DNA of 64,000 bases from Euborellia annulipes (GCA_023213315.1 JAKCPI010001921.1:1-64000); one strand, 5' to 3'; positions 34,641 through 44,335 are shown, counted from the stretch's first letter. Notes: a model not told the origin generated them from the sequence alone. Numbers and translations: made by a program.

Positions 34641-35060
34641 AAATGACCAGTGACGGCGCTAGCTTATTCTCAGCGGGGGGGCAGGAGTGGGGCAAACTTA
34701 TCAACAGGGGGGGGGGCAGTCAATAAATATATAGTCTAGCAGAGAAACAAAAAACCTGGTGTGAGTAGTGACACCAGATTTTTTGTGTCGACCTTAGGAA
34801 CCGACAGAAGTTTCGGATTCGGCCAGTTTCGGCTAAAAAAATTCTGGTTTCGGCCAAATTTCAGCCGAAACTTCGCCCTGCTCTAAACCTGAGTTTGAAA
34901 AGATGGTATGATGCCCGTATACTAAAAAAAAGAGTAAAAAACGTCGAGTGAGTTTTGCACTTAAAAAATGGTCAAATGACTTGGAGGGAAAAATGGAAAT
35001 TTTACTAAAAAAAAAAAAAAAAAAAATGAATTTTGTATAGGAAATTTTAAGAAAAAGTTT

Positions 35061-35727
35061 AAAAAATCTGGTGTGACTGGCGCACAGCACACAACTTTCT
35101 CTTACCTTCGGTAATCGAAAGTTGTGTTCTGTGCTTGTCACACCAGATTTTTTGTGTCGACATATATTTAGTTCCCAACAGTACGGAACATATGAATTCA
35201 GATGTAAAATTTATAAGTATGGGAAAATATTTATATTTTGTTACCATGGCAACCATTTCTCCTATCTTTTCTATGAAATACAGGAGTAAAGTGGTCTTCA
35301 GAAGATTTCAATTGCAAAATGAGAATATACATTTGAAAGAGCATCTAAAAAATAATTGATTTTTGAATTTTAAAAAAAATCGTTGGAGCAAATTTTGAGA
35401 AAATCGAAAAAAACTGAAAAAGTACATCAGTAAAGTGCTAGTACTCTTTGGCCGATTTTGATTAAAAGCTTATTTTTCCGGTCCCGGGGGGTGTTTAACT
35501 TAAATATAAAATTTCAACCTCATAGCTCAATTCCTTCATGCTTAAAATTGAACACACACACACACACACACACACAGAGAGACCATGTCGCGAAAACCAC
35601 TTTTTTGGATTCAGGGGACCTCAAAACGTGAAGATCCATCAAAATCTCGACATCGAATTTTTGACATGAATCCAATACTTTCTCTCTCTATATATATATT
35701 ACATATATACATAGGTAAGAGAAAGTA
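35061..35727 (+). mobile_element. Hairpin-R1 unit with both borders visible
   Basis: This copy interrupts the CGGTTTCGG repeat. The left border is the hairpin (35061-35153) and the right border is GGTAAGAGAAAGTA at 35727, so the hairpin and R1 form one ~667-bp unit. Order: hairpin, TGTGTCGACAT, the R1 core, an internal (CA)n tract (35549-35574), a CATGTCGCGAAAACC block, then the AT-rich end. Subterminal hairpins plus an internal microsatellite resemble DINE/Helentron-type nonautonomous elements. The 74- and 65-codon frames within it are artefacts. Confidence 0.65.
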
Positions 35728-36057
35728 AAAAAGATTCGGTTTCGTTTTCGGCTGAAAATCTTGTTTCGGTCTAACTCCAGTCGACATAGGCCTATATTTA
35801 GTTTCCAACAGGACGGAACATTAGAATTCAAGGTGTAAAATTTATAAACATGAGAAAATGTCCCTATGGCAACCAGTAGCGTAGCCAGGATTTCTGCTTG
35901 GGGGGGGGGCCCAAAAGTTTTATGAACCCCCCCCCGCCCCTTCACCAAGAAACTTAAAGTGGAGAAATTTTTTTTAGATAATATAATAATTATAAATAAA
36001 AAACAAATTAAAAAAATTTTTTTTCTTGAAATAAAAAATAATTTTAATACAAAATTC

Positions 36058-36837
36058 CATGGGCGTAGCCAGACTTCTTGTTAGGGGGGGCCAACCCCTC
36101 GTTAGGCCGAAAGAGGGGGGTTTGCAATTAATATATACATAGAGTATTAATTATTTATTTAAATAAAAAAAAAATTAAATTAATGTAGTGAATTGGGGTG
36201 TTAAAAAAAATTTCCAATGGGAAATATATATATATTTAAAGTGAAACTTTTATTATATCACTACGAATTTTTTGGTTCTTCTATCAGCATGTCGTTTTGT
36301 AACGAGGTGACGTAAAAAGCCATGACGCTACAAGCCATGACGTCACAATCCGTGACGACAAAAATAAGAAAGTTGAAATTTAATATATATAATGAATTAT
36401 AAAAAAATAATTGTGAGATTTAATAATTCAATTTTTAAATTGATAAAATATAATTTTTAAAATAATTTAAAATATTCAAATCTTCAATCTATATATACTG
36501 TATATATATAATCCAGGGGGGCGAAGCCCTTCTGGCTAGCCGCGCCGCCCGCCGAAGGCGGGCGGCGCGGCTAATTACTAAATAAATATTGTTCACAGTT
36601 TTTAACATGCGTCTATTGATTTCCTATTTTCCAATTATTAAATTAAGATTAAAAACGCGATTTTAATAACCTTAATTGAATAATTTTTTGAAAATTTTCA
36701 GTTAAACGCCTACGATCCGAAAAAAGTTTCACTTGCATCGTGGTTTCATAAAACCACACAATGATTTTTTTTTTAATTTTTAGGACCAGCCAGGGGGGGG
36801 GCAACAGCCCCCCTGCCTCCCCCTGGCTACGCCCATG
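36058..36837. mobile_element. Inner hAT-type element of the stack
   Basis: The ends CATGGGCGTAGCCAG and CTGGCTACGCCCATG are a perfect inverted pair. The 8-bp duplication CAAAATTC is at 36050-36057 and 36838-36845. The interior includes R4 sequence and the small GC-rich insertion at 36480. No transposase. Confidence 0.85.
36480..36577 (+). mobile_element. Miniature Helitron-like insertion
   Basis: Relative to the uninterrupted R4 copy at 13190-13215, about 97 extra bases lie between CAAA and TACTAAATAAATA. The insertion begins with TC and TCTATATATAC and ends with a 15-bp GC hairpin (GCCGCGCCGCCCGCC with a GAAG loop) just before CTAA. TC start, 3' hairpin, CTRR end and no target duplication are Helitron hallmarks. 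Confidence 0.6.
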
Positions 36838-37163
36838 CAAAATTCGTAAATATTAGAGATTTTTTCAATTATTTATAAGTTTTTTGTTAGATTTTAGAAT
36901 TTATGAGAGTTAATAAAATATTTATTTAAAAAAAAAAAAATATCATTAGGGAAAACAATAGGTATTTTTTTGTTTTGGAGAAGGCTTTGGGGGGGCCCGG
37001 CCCCCTGGGCCCCCCCCCCTGAATACGCCACTGATGGCAACCATTTCTCCTATCTTTCCTATAAAATACAAGAGTAAAGTGTGCTTCAAAAGATTCCAAG
37101 GGCAAAAGAAAAATATACATTTTAAAGGGGATCTAAAAAATTTCACTCCACCAGTACTGAACC

Positions 37164-37382
37164 CTACCGAATGTCGTACAGGTAAAAATTTTCAGTTTTG
37201 ATTGGCAGGCTTCCTCCTGAGAAGTATGCAAGCCCAGAAAATTTTGTGATAGATATTGGCTTTGGGCAGAATTTCTCAAAATCAGTATCAATTTCTTCTG
37301 AATCATTTGAGCTTGATTCATAGCTGGTGGATTTACACTTGTAGTACTCGAAGAAGAAATTATTTTTTAGATTGGGGGTCAA
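37164..37382 (-). other. Unrecognised 72-codon open stretch
   Basis: The frame reads STSYESSSNDSEEIDTDFEK and then CPKPISITKFSGLAYFSGG. Its composition is protein-like and not simple repeat. I do not recognise it. It lies in the part of the outer hAT element not covered by nested repeats, so it may be a remnant of that element's own protein. It stops before any conserved hAT transposase motif I could identify. Confidence 0.3.
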
Positions 37383-37810
37383 TAAAGTTTTTTTTTTAAT
37401 TTAGGTCTTTTTCGGCATTGAAGGCCATTTAGACCCCGTCTCTATTTATTTCAATTCGATTGGTAAAGTTATCGGATATTTTTTTCTTTCGATGACATTT
37501 CAATGGCACAAAAGAAAGATATTTACTTGACAAAAATTTGAGAGTAATTAAATGTATTTATTAAAATAAAGAATAAAAAAAAATAAAATAATCTTTCTTT
37601 TTACATTGTAAAAAAAAAACTTAAAACTTGAATTACATTTTTTTAAGGAAAAGAGAATAATTTTAGAAATTTTTTTTATTTAGTTTTCGAGCTGATTGGG
37701 GGGGCATCCAGGGGGGCAGAGGTCCTTGCCGGGGGGGCGCACGCCCCCTAGCCCCCCGTAGCGCCGTCACTGAAAATGACCTCCTGAATCCAAATATGAC
37801 CTTCGTTTTC

Positions 37811-38720
37811 CCCCACCACGTACCGTTTTCGGGGGTAGCCCCCTACTTATTTCCACCCCTTTTCGTTAATTATAGGGCCACGAATAAAATTTGGAGGGAT
37901 GAAAAGCCTCAACATTTCTTCAGAAGGTCTAGAGAAGTGAAAAGTTAAAAAACATTTGAATCCAAGGGGGGGGGGGATGTGGGGGGAGGATTTTGCCCCG
38001 TAAAATGCAAAAAATCATTAAAAATGATCGATTTTTTCACTGGTTTTCTATATATTCCAGCTGACAGACCCACCTCACCCTTCCTTAAACATCCCTCAAT
38101 TTAAAAGAATTATATAGAATAAAGCGGGTGGGGTGTGGGCGATTCCGAAGCCCTTGCAAGAAGATGGAAGATTCACAGCTCAGTTGGTCAAATTGGCAAA
38201 TATGAGGTTAACTTTCATTTTTTTGGGCTGATCTTTACAAATTTAAACTTAAATATACGGATTCTTCTATGTCCTTCAATATTTCCATATTTTATCCAAA
38301 GGGGTAGAAATTATTTCTTGTCAATAATTGAAAAAAATTCTTCTTGCAAGGTCTTCGGAATCGCCCACACCCCACCCGCTTTATCCTATATATTTTTTTT
38401 AGTTGAGGGATGTTTAAGGAAGGGTGAGGGGGGTCTGTCAGCTGGAATATGTAGAAAATCAGTGAAAAAATTGGAAAAAATCAGAAAAAATCGATCATTT
38501 TTAATGATTTTTTTGCATTTTAAGGGACAAAATCCTCCCCCACATCCCCCCTTGGATCCAAATGTTAATGTTTTTTAACTTTTCACTTCTCTAGACCTTC
38601 TGAAGAAATGTAAAGGCTAAAATATTCCTTTTCATCCCTCCAAAATTTTTTCGGGGCCCTATAATTAACGAAAAGGGGTGGAAATAAGTAGGGGGCTACC
38701 CCCCGAAAACGGTACGTCCT
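37811..38720. repeat. Large palindrome (~0.9 kb)
   Basis: The ends read ACGTACCGTTTTCGGGGG and CCCCCGAAAACGGTACGT. Arms of about 350-380 bp (37811-38165 and 38335-38720) are near-identical in inverted order around a ~170-bp centre. The arms share ACCCCACCCGCTTTAT and CTGACAGACCC blocks. It adjoins or interrupts the copia fragment at 38735. The 147-codon frame across it shows no domain. A foldback DNA element is likely; the family is unknown. Confidence 0.65.
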
Positions 38721-38734
38721 TTATCGCTATTTTT

Positions 38735-39676
38735 GCATTTTCAGTAAATTGATCGAGTCGATGCATACCATTTACTTTTGAAGCCGTGGCTGTAGTTGTA
38801 CCCCTTATTTGTACATTATCTTCTTTATAGATTTGGCATCCTTTTTTTATTAAAAACTATTACCATACCTCTTTCGACTGATTTACTCACAGACAAAAGA
38901 TTATTCGATAGACCTGGAACATAAACAAACAGTTTCTCGTAGAGTAATGAAATCCTCTTTATTATTATTTCTTATTCTAAGCTTAACGTTTCCTTTACCT
39001 ACAGACTTATTTTTTTCTTTATTAGCAACATTTACTACTCTTTGATTATCCATTATAAAATTATTTAACCAATCCTTTCGCAATGTCATATGGTCTGTGG
39101 CACCTGAATCTACATACCATTCCTCTTGATCATCACGATTAGAATCCAAAGAAACGATAAATGTATTATCCTTAAAATTCTTATTTTTAAAATTTGTTCT
39201 ACCCTTTAAATAGCAATTAGATGAAATATGACCCATTTTATTACAATTAAACATTTTATATTTCTCCTATCATATTTCTTTGTACTTGACTTAAAAGCCG
39301 CTTTATTTTTGACCCCTTTGCTCTAAATTATTCTTTGAATTTTCTTGTAACAATTTCATTTTCATAAATTCACTTGTTATCTTTGCACCCGAATTTTCTA
39401 TTGCCATAACCATTGGTCGGTAGACCGCTTAACATTAATGACCCTATTAATTCGTCACATAATTTAAAGCCAATATTCTCAAGTTGCTGAGAAACAGACA
39501 TTATTTGAGTAACATAATAGACCTTAATCCTCAAAAGCACTTTTTAAATTTTCCCACGTTTCTTTTGCCGTGTGCGCATTTCTAATGTGCGTAAAAATAT
39601 GAGGCGAAACCATTAAACAAATCTTAGAACGAGCCCTTTGATCTTTTCTTTCATCCCTAATATTCGGCCCATAACC
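38735..39676 (-). pseudogene. Copia-type gag-protease fragment
   Basis: From right to left on the minus strand: right after the primer-binding site the frame reads gag (ARSKICLMVSPHIFTH, TAKETWENLKSAFED). After a broken stretch comes a CCHC zinc knuckle (CNKMGHISSNC, near 39250). Next is the aspartic protease motif WYVDSGATDHMT (near 39110), then the LYVPGLSNNLLSVSK-type region in another frame ending near 38740. Integrase and reverse transcriptase are missing. Gag abuts the primer site directly, so the gag start was deleted. Several frameshifts make this a dead, internally deleted element. Confidence 0.75.
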
Positions 39677-39855
39677 TGTTGCGAGTGCAGCGGTAAAAGA
39701 TAGTTTGGGAAAAAATAAGTACACGAATTGGGTCGATAAAAATATAACGTATTTATTTAGTTTAAGATTTTAGTATATAGAGATTTTACAAAAATTACAT
39801 TATTACAATGCATAGAGTACACATATATAATTGTTTGATCTCAATCACTCCAACA
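39677..39855 (-). mobile_element. Copia-type LTR
   Basis: A 179-bp TGTTGG...CAACA unit on the minus strand, near-identical to the LTR at 5764-5926 apart from a short internal insertion. On its gag side it is followed by GGTTATGGGCC, the copia-type primer-binding site. No second LTR is found on the left of gag in this window. Confidence 0.75.
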
Positions 39856-39871
39856 AAATACATGTCGACAC

Positions 39872-39947
39872 AAAAAATCTGATGTGACAAGCACAGTGAC
39901 AACTTCCGATTACCGAAGGTAAGAGAAAGTTGTGTGCTGTGCGCCAG
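39872..39947. repeat. Hairpin repeat, right end lost
   Basis: AAATCTGATGTGACAAGCACAG through GTGTGCTGTGCGCCAGT; the last part of the outer stem is missing where duplication copy B begins. Confidence 0.6.
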
Positions 39948-40012
39948 TTAATCCATTTTTGATTTCTGCAACTTACAATATTTAGGCTATTATAATTCTA
40001 GGATTTTCTTTA

Positions 40013-41473
40013 TTAATAATACAATATTCCTGAATAATGAACAGACAGGCCTACATATATACTATAATAAGTTTTAGTCTTTAATAACTTTAAACTATAA
40101 TTATTTTTTTGAACAAATATCTCGAGTTCATCGATATTATCTAAAGGCAATACGAGTTCTTGTAAATTATGGCATCTTCTGATGATCTGCTTTATGCAGT
40201 TTTGAGTGAAATTACATTTAAAATAAATATGTAGAATTTTAATTTTTTTTAATGCACAGATTAATTCCTCGAGGTCGTTGGTGGAGTAACTTGGCCATTC
40301 ATAAATTTGAACAACTTCAAGTGAACTTAGTCCTTTTAAAACGTCTATTATGTTATCAATTGCTCGGCCAATTTTGAAGTATCTAAGTTTCGAATGAGCC
40401 ACAACATCGCTAGTTATTACATTCTGGGCAAAGCGAAGGTTGAGGTATTTTAAATTTGGACATAGCATTAAAACGCTGCTCAAGTCGATCTCATTTGTTC
40501 TAATAAATACCAAAGTCTCCAATTGGCAGCCACACTTTAAAAGAACATGCCTCACGTCAACGGAGCGACCTTCTAAATAAAGGTGTTTCAGTTGTAGGAA
40601 ATTTGGAACAAATTCTATAGCTTCAGGAACAGGAGAATACAAAGGAATTGTGGGAGTTTCAGGAAAGACTGCATACAGGTTTTGAAGGCTTGTTAAACTT
40701 GTTTCGTATCTAATTTCTGCAAAGTTTCTTGGAATTCGCTTAGAGAAAATTAAATATAAATAAAAACTATTCGTTTGAAAGATTTTTAAATTCGGAAATT
40801 TATCAAAAATTTCATTAGGTGAAGCTGGTATATCGTAAAAATAATTACACGAACGACTGTAGATTCTCAAAGCACGAAGTGATTCGTGTTTTGGGCAATA
40901 AAGTCGGGAATTATTTAAAAATGATCTATCTCCTATCCATTCCAAATTCTCTAATTGCGGACAAAATTTTAAAATATCTTCCAATAAATCATCTACGATA
41001 AAAAAAGATTTTAATGTTAAAGATTTTAAAGATGGAGTCAAAGTGAAAATTTTTTCTGTTTTAGAAAAATCTTGAAAATTCCAACACAATTCCAAATGCA
41101 TTAAATTTGTCTTTTTGTTTTCTATTAATTCCACGACTTGATTAATAAAATATTCTTCATTTCGATCAGGCCAATGATAAAATGGATAGATGCATAATAT
41201 TTTTGTCCTCTCAGAGAGCATTAGACGAATTGTTTCTAACATCAAATCTGGCTTCTCTCGTTCACTCAAATGCAATAGCAAATGGTTCATGCATTCGTCT
41301 ACAATAATAATCGGGAGGCTTTGCACATATTTTTTTTGGAAATCAAAATAGTCTTCAGAATTGCTTGAACGATCAGAAGAGAGAAATTGAATTAGATTCC
41401 TCTCGAAGTCCCTCTTGACGAACTCTCGAAAAGAACATGGCGAAGGCATCTCGATGAAATCTGAAAAATACAT
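40013..41473 (-). CDS. Leucine-rich-repeat protein, F-box/LRR-like, intact
   Basis: A 486-codon uninterrupted frame. The amino end (about residues 9-110) is helical in character, with CSFREFVKRDFERNLIQFL and SLPIIIVDECMNHLLLHL, somewhat like a divergent F-box region. The rest is a chain of irregular leucine-rich repeats (SLKSLTLKSF, LKHLYLEGRSVDV, CPNLKYLNLRF, CHNLQELVLPLDN). No signal peptide or membrane segment is evident, so a cytoplasmic binding role, possibly substrate recognition, is inferred. The start is uncertain: TATTTTTCAG just before ATTTCATCGAG looks like a splice acceptor, so translation may begin at the Met of MPSPCSF (41449). A duplicate with a nonsense codon lies at 27885-29345. 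I do not recognise an orthologue. Confidence 0.7.
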   Translation of the reverse strand: MYFSDFIEMPSPCSFREFVKRDFERNLIQFLSSDRSSNSEDYFDFQKKYVQSLPIIIVDECMNHLLLHLSEREKPDLMLETIRLMLSERTKILCIYPFYHWPDRNEEYFINQVVELIENKKTNLMHLELCWNFQDFSKTEKIFTLTPSLKSLTLKSFFIVDDLLEDILKFCPQLENLEWIGDRSFLNNSRLYCPKHESLRALRIYSRSCNYFYDIPASPNEIFDKFPNLKIFQTNSFYLYLIFSKRIPRNFAEIRYETSLTSLQNLYAVFPETPTIPLYSPVPEAIEFVPNFLQLKHLYLEGRSVDVRHVLLKCGCQLETLVFIRTNEIDLSSVLMLCPNLKYLNLRFAQNVITSDVVAHSKLRYFKIGRAIDNIIDVLKGLSSLEVVQIYEWPSYSTNDLEELICALKKIKILHIYFKCNFTQNCIKQIIRRCHNLQELVLPLDNIDELEIFVQKNNYSLKLLKTKTYYSIYVGLSVHYSGILYY

Positions 41474-41536
41474 TTAATGAAATATAAACTGGATCGGGAA
41501 CGACTCAACGGGCACAAAGTCTAACGAGAATAAAAA

Positions 41537-41715
41537 CTAGTCAAACATTTTCGGTGTTTATTTGTAAAAATTACGTTTCGGCCAGAGATTATAAATCTCA
41601 ATTGAATTGAGATTGTCACAAATGTAACAACATTTGTAATCCTAGCTGAATTGAGCCCGAAGAAGGCCACAGCTGTTTAAAATAATGTTATTTATCAGAG
41701 TAGAGCAGAAAAAAA
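41537..41715. mobile_element. Small insertion with hammerhead-like halves
   Basis: It is absent from copy A, so it entered after the duplication. It holds ACGTTTCGGCC (complement of GGCCGAAACGT) at its left, GCCCGAAGAAGGCC on its right and a TCTCAATTGAATTGAGA palindrome. These are pieces of the ribozyme-like motif used by the Penelope-type terminal repeats here. Confidence 0.45.
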
Positions 41716-43245
41716 CAAAAAATAAATTCAAATGTTCTTTTATTTTAAAAGAAGATTTGAAAAACGACCAGATAGTAAATTTGACTAATGTATAAAAAAT
41801 TCCTTTTAGACTTTGGCCTGTTCGTTTTCTTTGTCTCTTTGGTCCTTAGAAATATTTGAGTCCTTTGAGGGCTTAAATTTGAAAAAGATTTTTGAGCAAA
41901 GAAAGGATCGTCATTTGGAGGGGGTTGGGGGCAAGAACAAAAACTGAAATGACGTCACTGGGCAAAGAAAACAATTTGTTACAAAATATTTGTCATTAAG
42001 AATTAATAGTTTGAACATTTTATTGAAAAATGAAAAAAATCGAACGAAATTTCCAACTTGAATTTTCTCCAGCGCGAGTCTAGAATACGACCAATGATTT
42101 TTTTACTATGATAGTAAACTTTTTAACATTTCTTTCTTTATTCAAACTCTTTATTAGCCTAAATTAGAGCGCGGAAAGTATTTCGTATTTTTTTCTTTCT
42201 CGATTATATTTTCAATTCTAAAAATCTTGTGCAGTGTAATTTTAGTGGAAATTAATCAAATATATTGCCTTTTTTTGTCAACCGAGAAAGTTCCCTCGTG
42301 TCGGCCTTCGTCTCGGTCAGAAGCGATTGGATAACGCTTAAAGCCTGTTCATTTTTATTTTCTAAGTAATATCCAATCGCTTCTAACTAAACGCTTTTGG
42401 ACTGAAAATAACCGAGCCTAAGCCGAAAAAGTTTAAATTTTTTTTTTTCTAAACCAGCTGAACCTTAGTTAAAATAACTTTTTTTATAAATCTTCATATT
42501 TCCTCTAAATGTTCGTTATTTTTAGAGATATTTGGTCCAAAATGGCTTTCCGAGCTCTTATTTGGGCTAATAAAGAATTGGCCGTATTCTAGACATGAGC
42601 CTTTTCTTCTCTCCGAGCTAATTACAATTAAAAAGCCAAGCTTATATGTTCCAATATATTATTTATTGGTATAGCTAAGCATTTGATTTTGAAATTCAAA
42701 ATTTTGTATATTTGTATTGAAATATGTATCAAATGTTTATAGTAATTCATAATATGTTGAAACATGTGACCGAGTGTTTTAATTTTCGTAAAATAAAAGA
42801 ATATCGGTGGCAAAAACAAAATGGCTGGTGTCCTTAGGGCGTTATCCTTTTTAAATACAAAAGAAATGGAGTGGAAATTGATTTATAATTAATTAACGTG
42901 TGTGCTTTAATTTTAGAACTCCCTATACACATGAATAAAATGATAATTCGTACTCACTTTTAGTTGAAACGTCGACAAACAAAATCACGTGCTCGAGAGA
43001 AATCTCTAGCTCTGTTGACTGAATAGCACTCAGGCAGGCAGGAACAGAATAAACGAGAAGCAGAGAAGGGACCGACTCACGTAGTAAAAGAATCAAAGGG
43101 CTTACGGCTGCTGCTTGCAGCGCCTCTATTAACGGTCGGAGACACACCTGGCGCTAGATCTAAATATACAAATGAAAGGTTTCTCTCCAATAATTTATTT
43201 TAAAAAACCAGAAACTTTTCATTATTACTTTCTTTTACCTATATA

Positions 43246-43758
43246 CACTCCCCCGCAAAACCTGTTCTAATCTAGTCTAAAGTTACTGTAATTTATTAAA
43301 CATTTAATATGAATAAACTTATACATTTCTAAATAACTTTAGTACAAATTCAAAACATTTTTATCAAATTATACAATTTAAATAAAATAAAGAAAAATAT
43401 GTGTATTTTCAATATTTGAGACAAATCAACTTAATCTCGCTATGTTTTGTTAGATATTAATTAAAAATTTTGTTTTTATAAGAATTTCCAATAAATAGAA
43501 CAGAGAAAGACTGAAAAGGAATGATTATTTTAAAATATTAAAAATATGGCGTAAATAAAAATATTTCAACATTTTTGTCTTTGTTTTGATTAAATTATAA
43601 TTATTTATTAAAATGATATCGATTTGTATTGAATTTACTTAGAAATGTATAAGATATTTCATATTAAATGTTTAATAAATTTCAGTATCATTAAGATAGA
43701 TTAAAATAGGTCTTTTTTAAGAAGAAACAAAGTGCGCCACTTTTTTTGCGGGGGAGTG
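43246..43758. mobile_element. TA-flanked TIR element (CACTCCCCCGCAAAA)
   Basis: Perfect tips CACTCCCCCGCAAAA and TTTTGCGGGGGAGTG are flanked by TA at 43244-43245 and 43759-43760. Copy A of the duplication has the empty site CTATATATGTATGTTAATA. The ends continue as long imperfect inverted repeats sharing TTATTAAACATTTAATATGAA. It is 513 bp and noncoding. The TA target and this structure suggest a Tc1/mariner-type MITE. Confidence 0.8.
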
Positions 43759-43970
43759 TATGTTAATATATTGTCAAAAATTGGATGTCGAGATTTTCCA
43801 AAAAAAAGTGTTTTCGCGACATGGTCTCTCTGTGTCTGTGTTTGTGTTCAATTTAAAGCTTGAAGCAATTGATCTACGAGGTTATAATTACATAAGTTAG
43901 GCACTCCTCTGGCATGTCACACGAAGTATTTGAACAAAATCGGCCAAAGAGTACTTTTTCAAATTCATTT

Positions 43971-44335
43971 GAAGTCCATTTTTTAGTCCAGTGGGTGTAC
44001 TTGTGTTTTTTCTTTGCTGACGTTTTTGTTCATAATTTCGTTAATAATTAACAGATTTTTACGACTGAATGATTTTTAGAAAGCCAAAGAACTATAGAAT
44101 ATCGTAAATATATGTTTTTTGAATTCAGGGATATCTAAAATTGTATTAGGGGTGACCAAAGCAAAAAAAATCTTAAAAATTTCGATTTTTCTAAACTTTA
44201 GGACGTTTGAGGCACGTCTAAATGACCTCCGATTGGAATGAAACTTAAAATTTATATGTATTCTACATACCTGTATATATTTACGGGGTGCGGCGTTAAA
44301 AATAATTTGAACCTTCCACATAAAAGCCGTTTTAG
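43971..44335. repeat. Arm fragment of the large foldback element
   Basis: It matches 32003-32260 plus 33770-33890 without the Harbinger-like insertion. It stops at CCGTTTTAGAG, where the retroelement tail begins. Confidence 0.65.

Larger units (their letters stand above)
35874..37033. mobile_element. Middle hAT-type element of the stack
   Basis: The ends are CAGTAGCGTAGCCAGG and CCTGAATACGCCACTG (an imperfect inverted pair), with the exact 8-bp duplication ATGGCAAC at 35866-35873 and 37034-37041. The host sequence is an R1 copy, whose CTATGGCAACCATTTCTCC is restored if the element is removed. It contains a further hAT element at 36058. Confidence 0.85.
34648..37772. mobile_element. Outer hAT-type element of a nested stack
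   Basis: It starts CAGTGACGGCGCTA and ends TAGCGCCGTCACTG, with the exact 8-bp duplication AAAATGAC at 34640-34647 and 37773-37780. The 3125-bp span is mostly later insertions: the CGGTTTCGG repeat with R1 inside it, then an R1 block carrying two further hAT elements. What remains of the element itself is a G-rich subterminal region and about 600 bp at its right side. Confidence 0.85.
39948..43970. repeat. Segmental duplication, copy B
   Basis: Counterpart of 27820-31197. It carries the intact LRR gene, the foldback element (about 42083-42592) and two later insertions at 41537-41715 and 43246-43758. The right limit is where similarity passes into a fragment of the large foldback element. Confidence 0.85.

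Noticed and set aside
38135..38578. 147-codon plus-strand frame
   Set aside because: It crosses the centre of a large palindrome and shows no domain.
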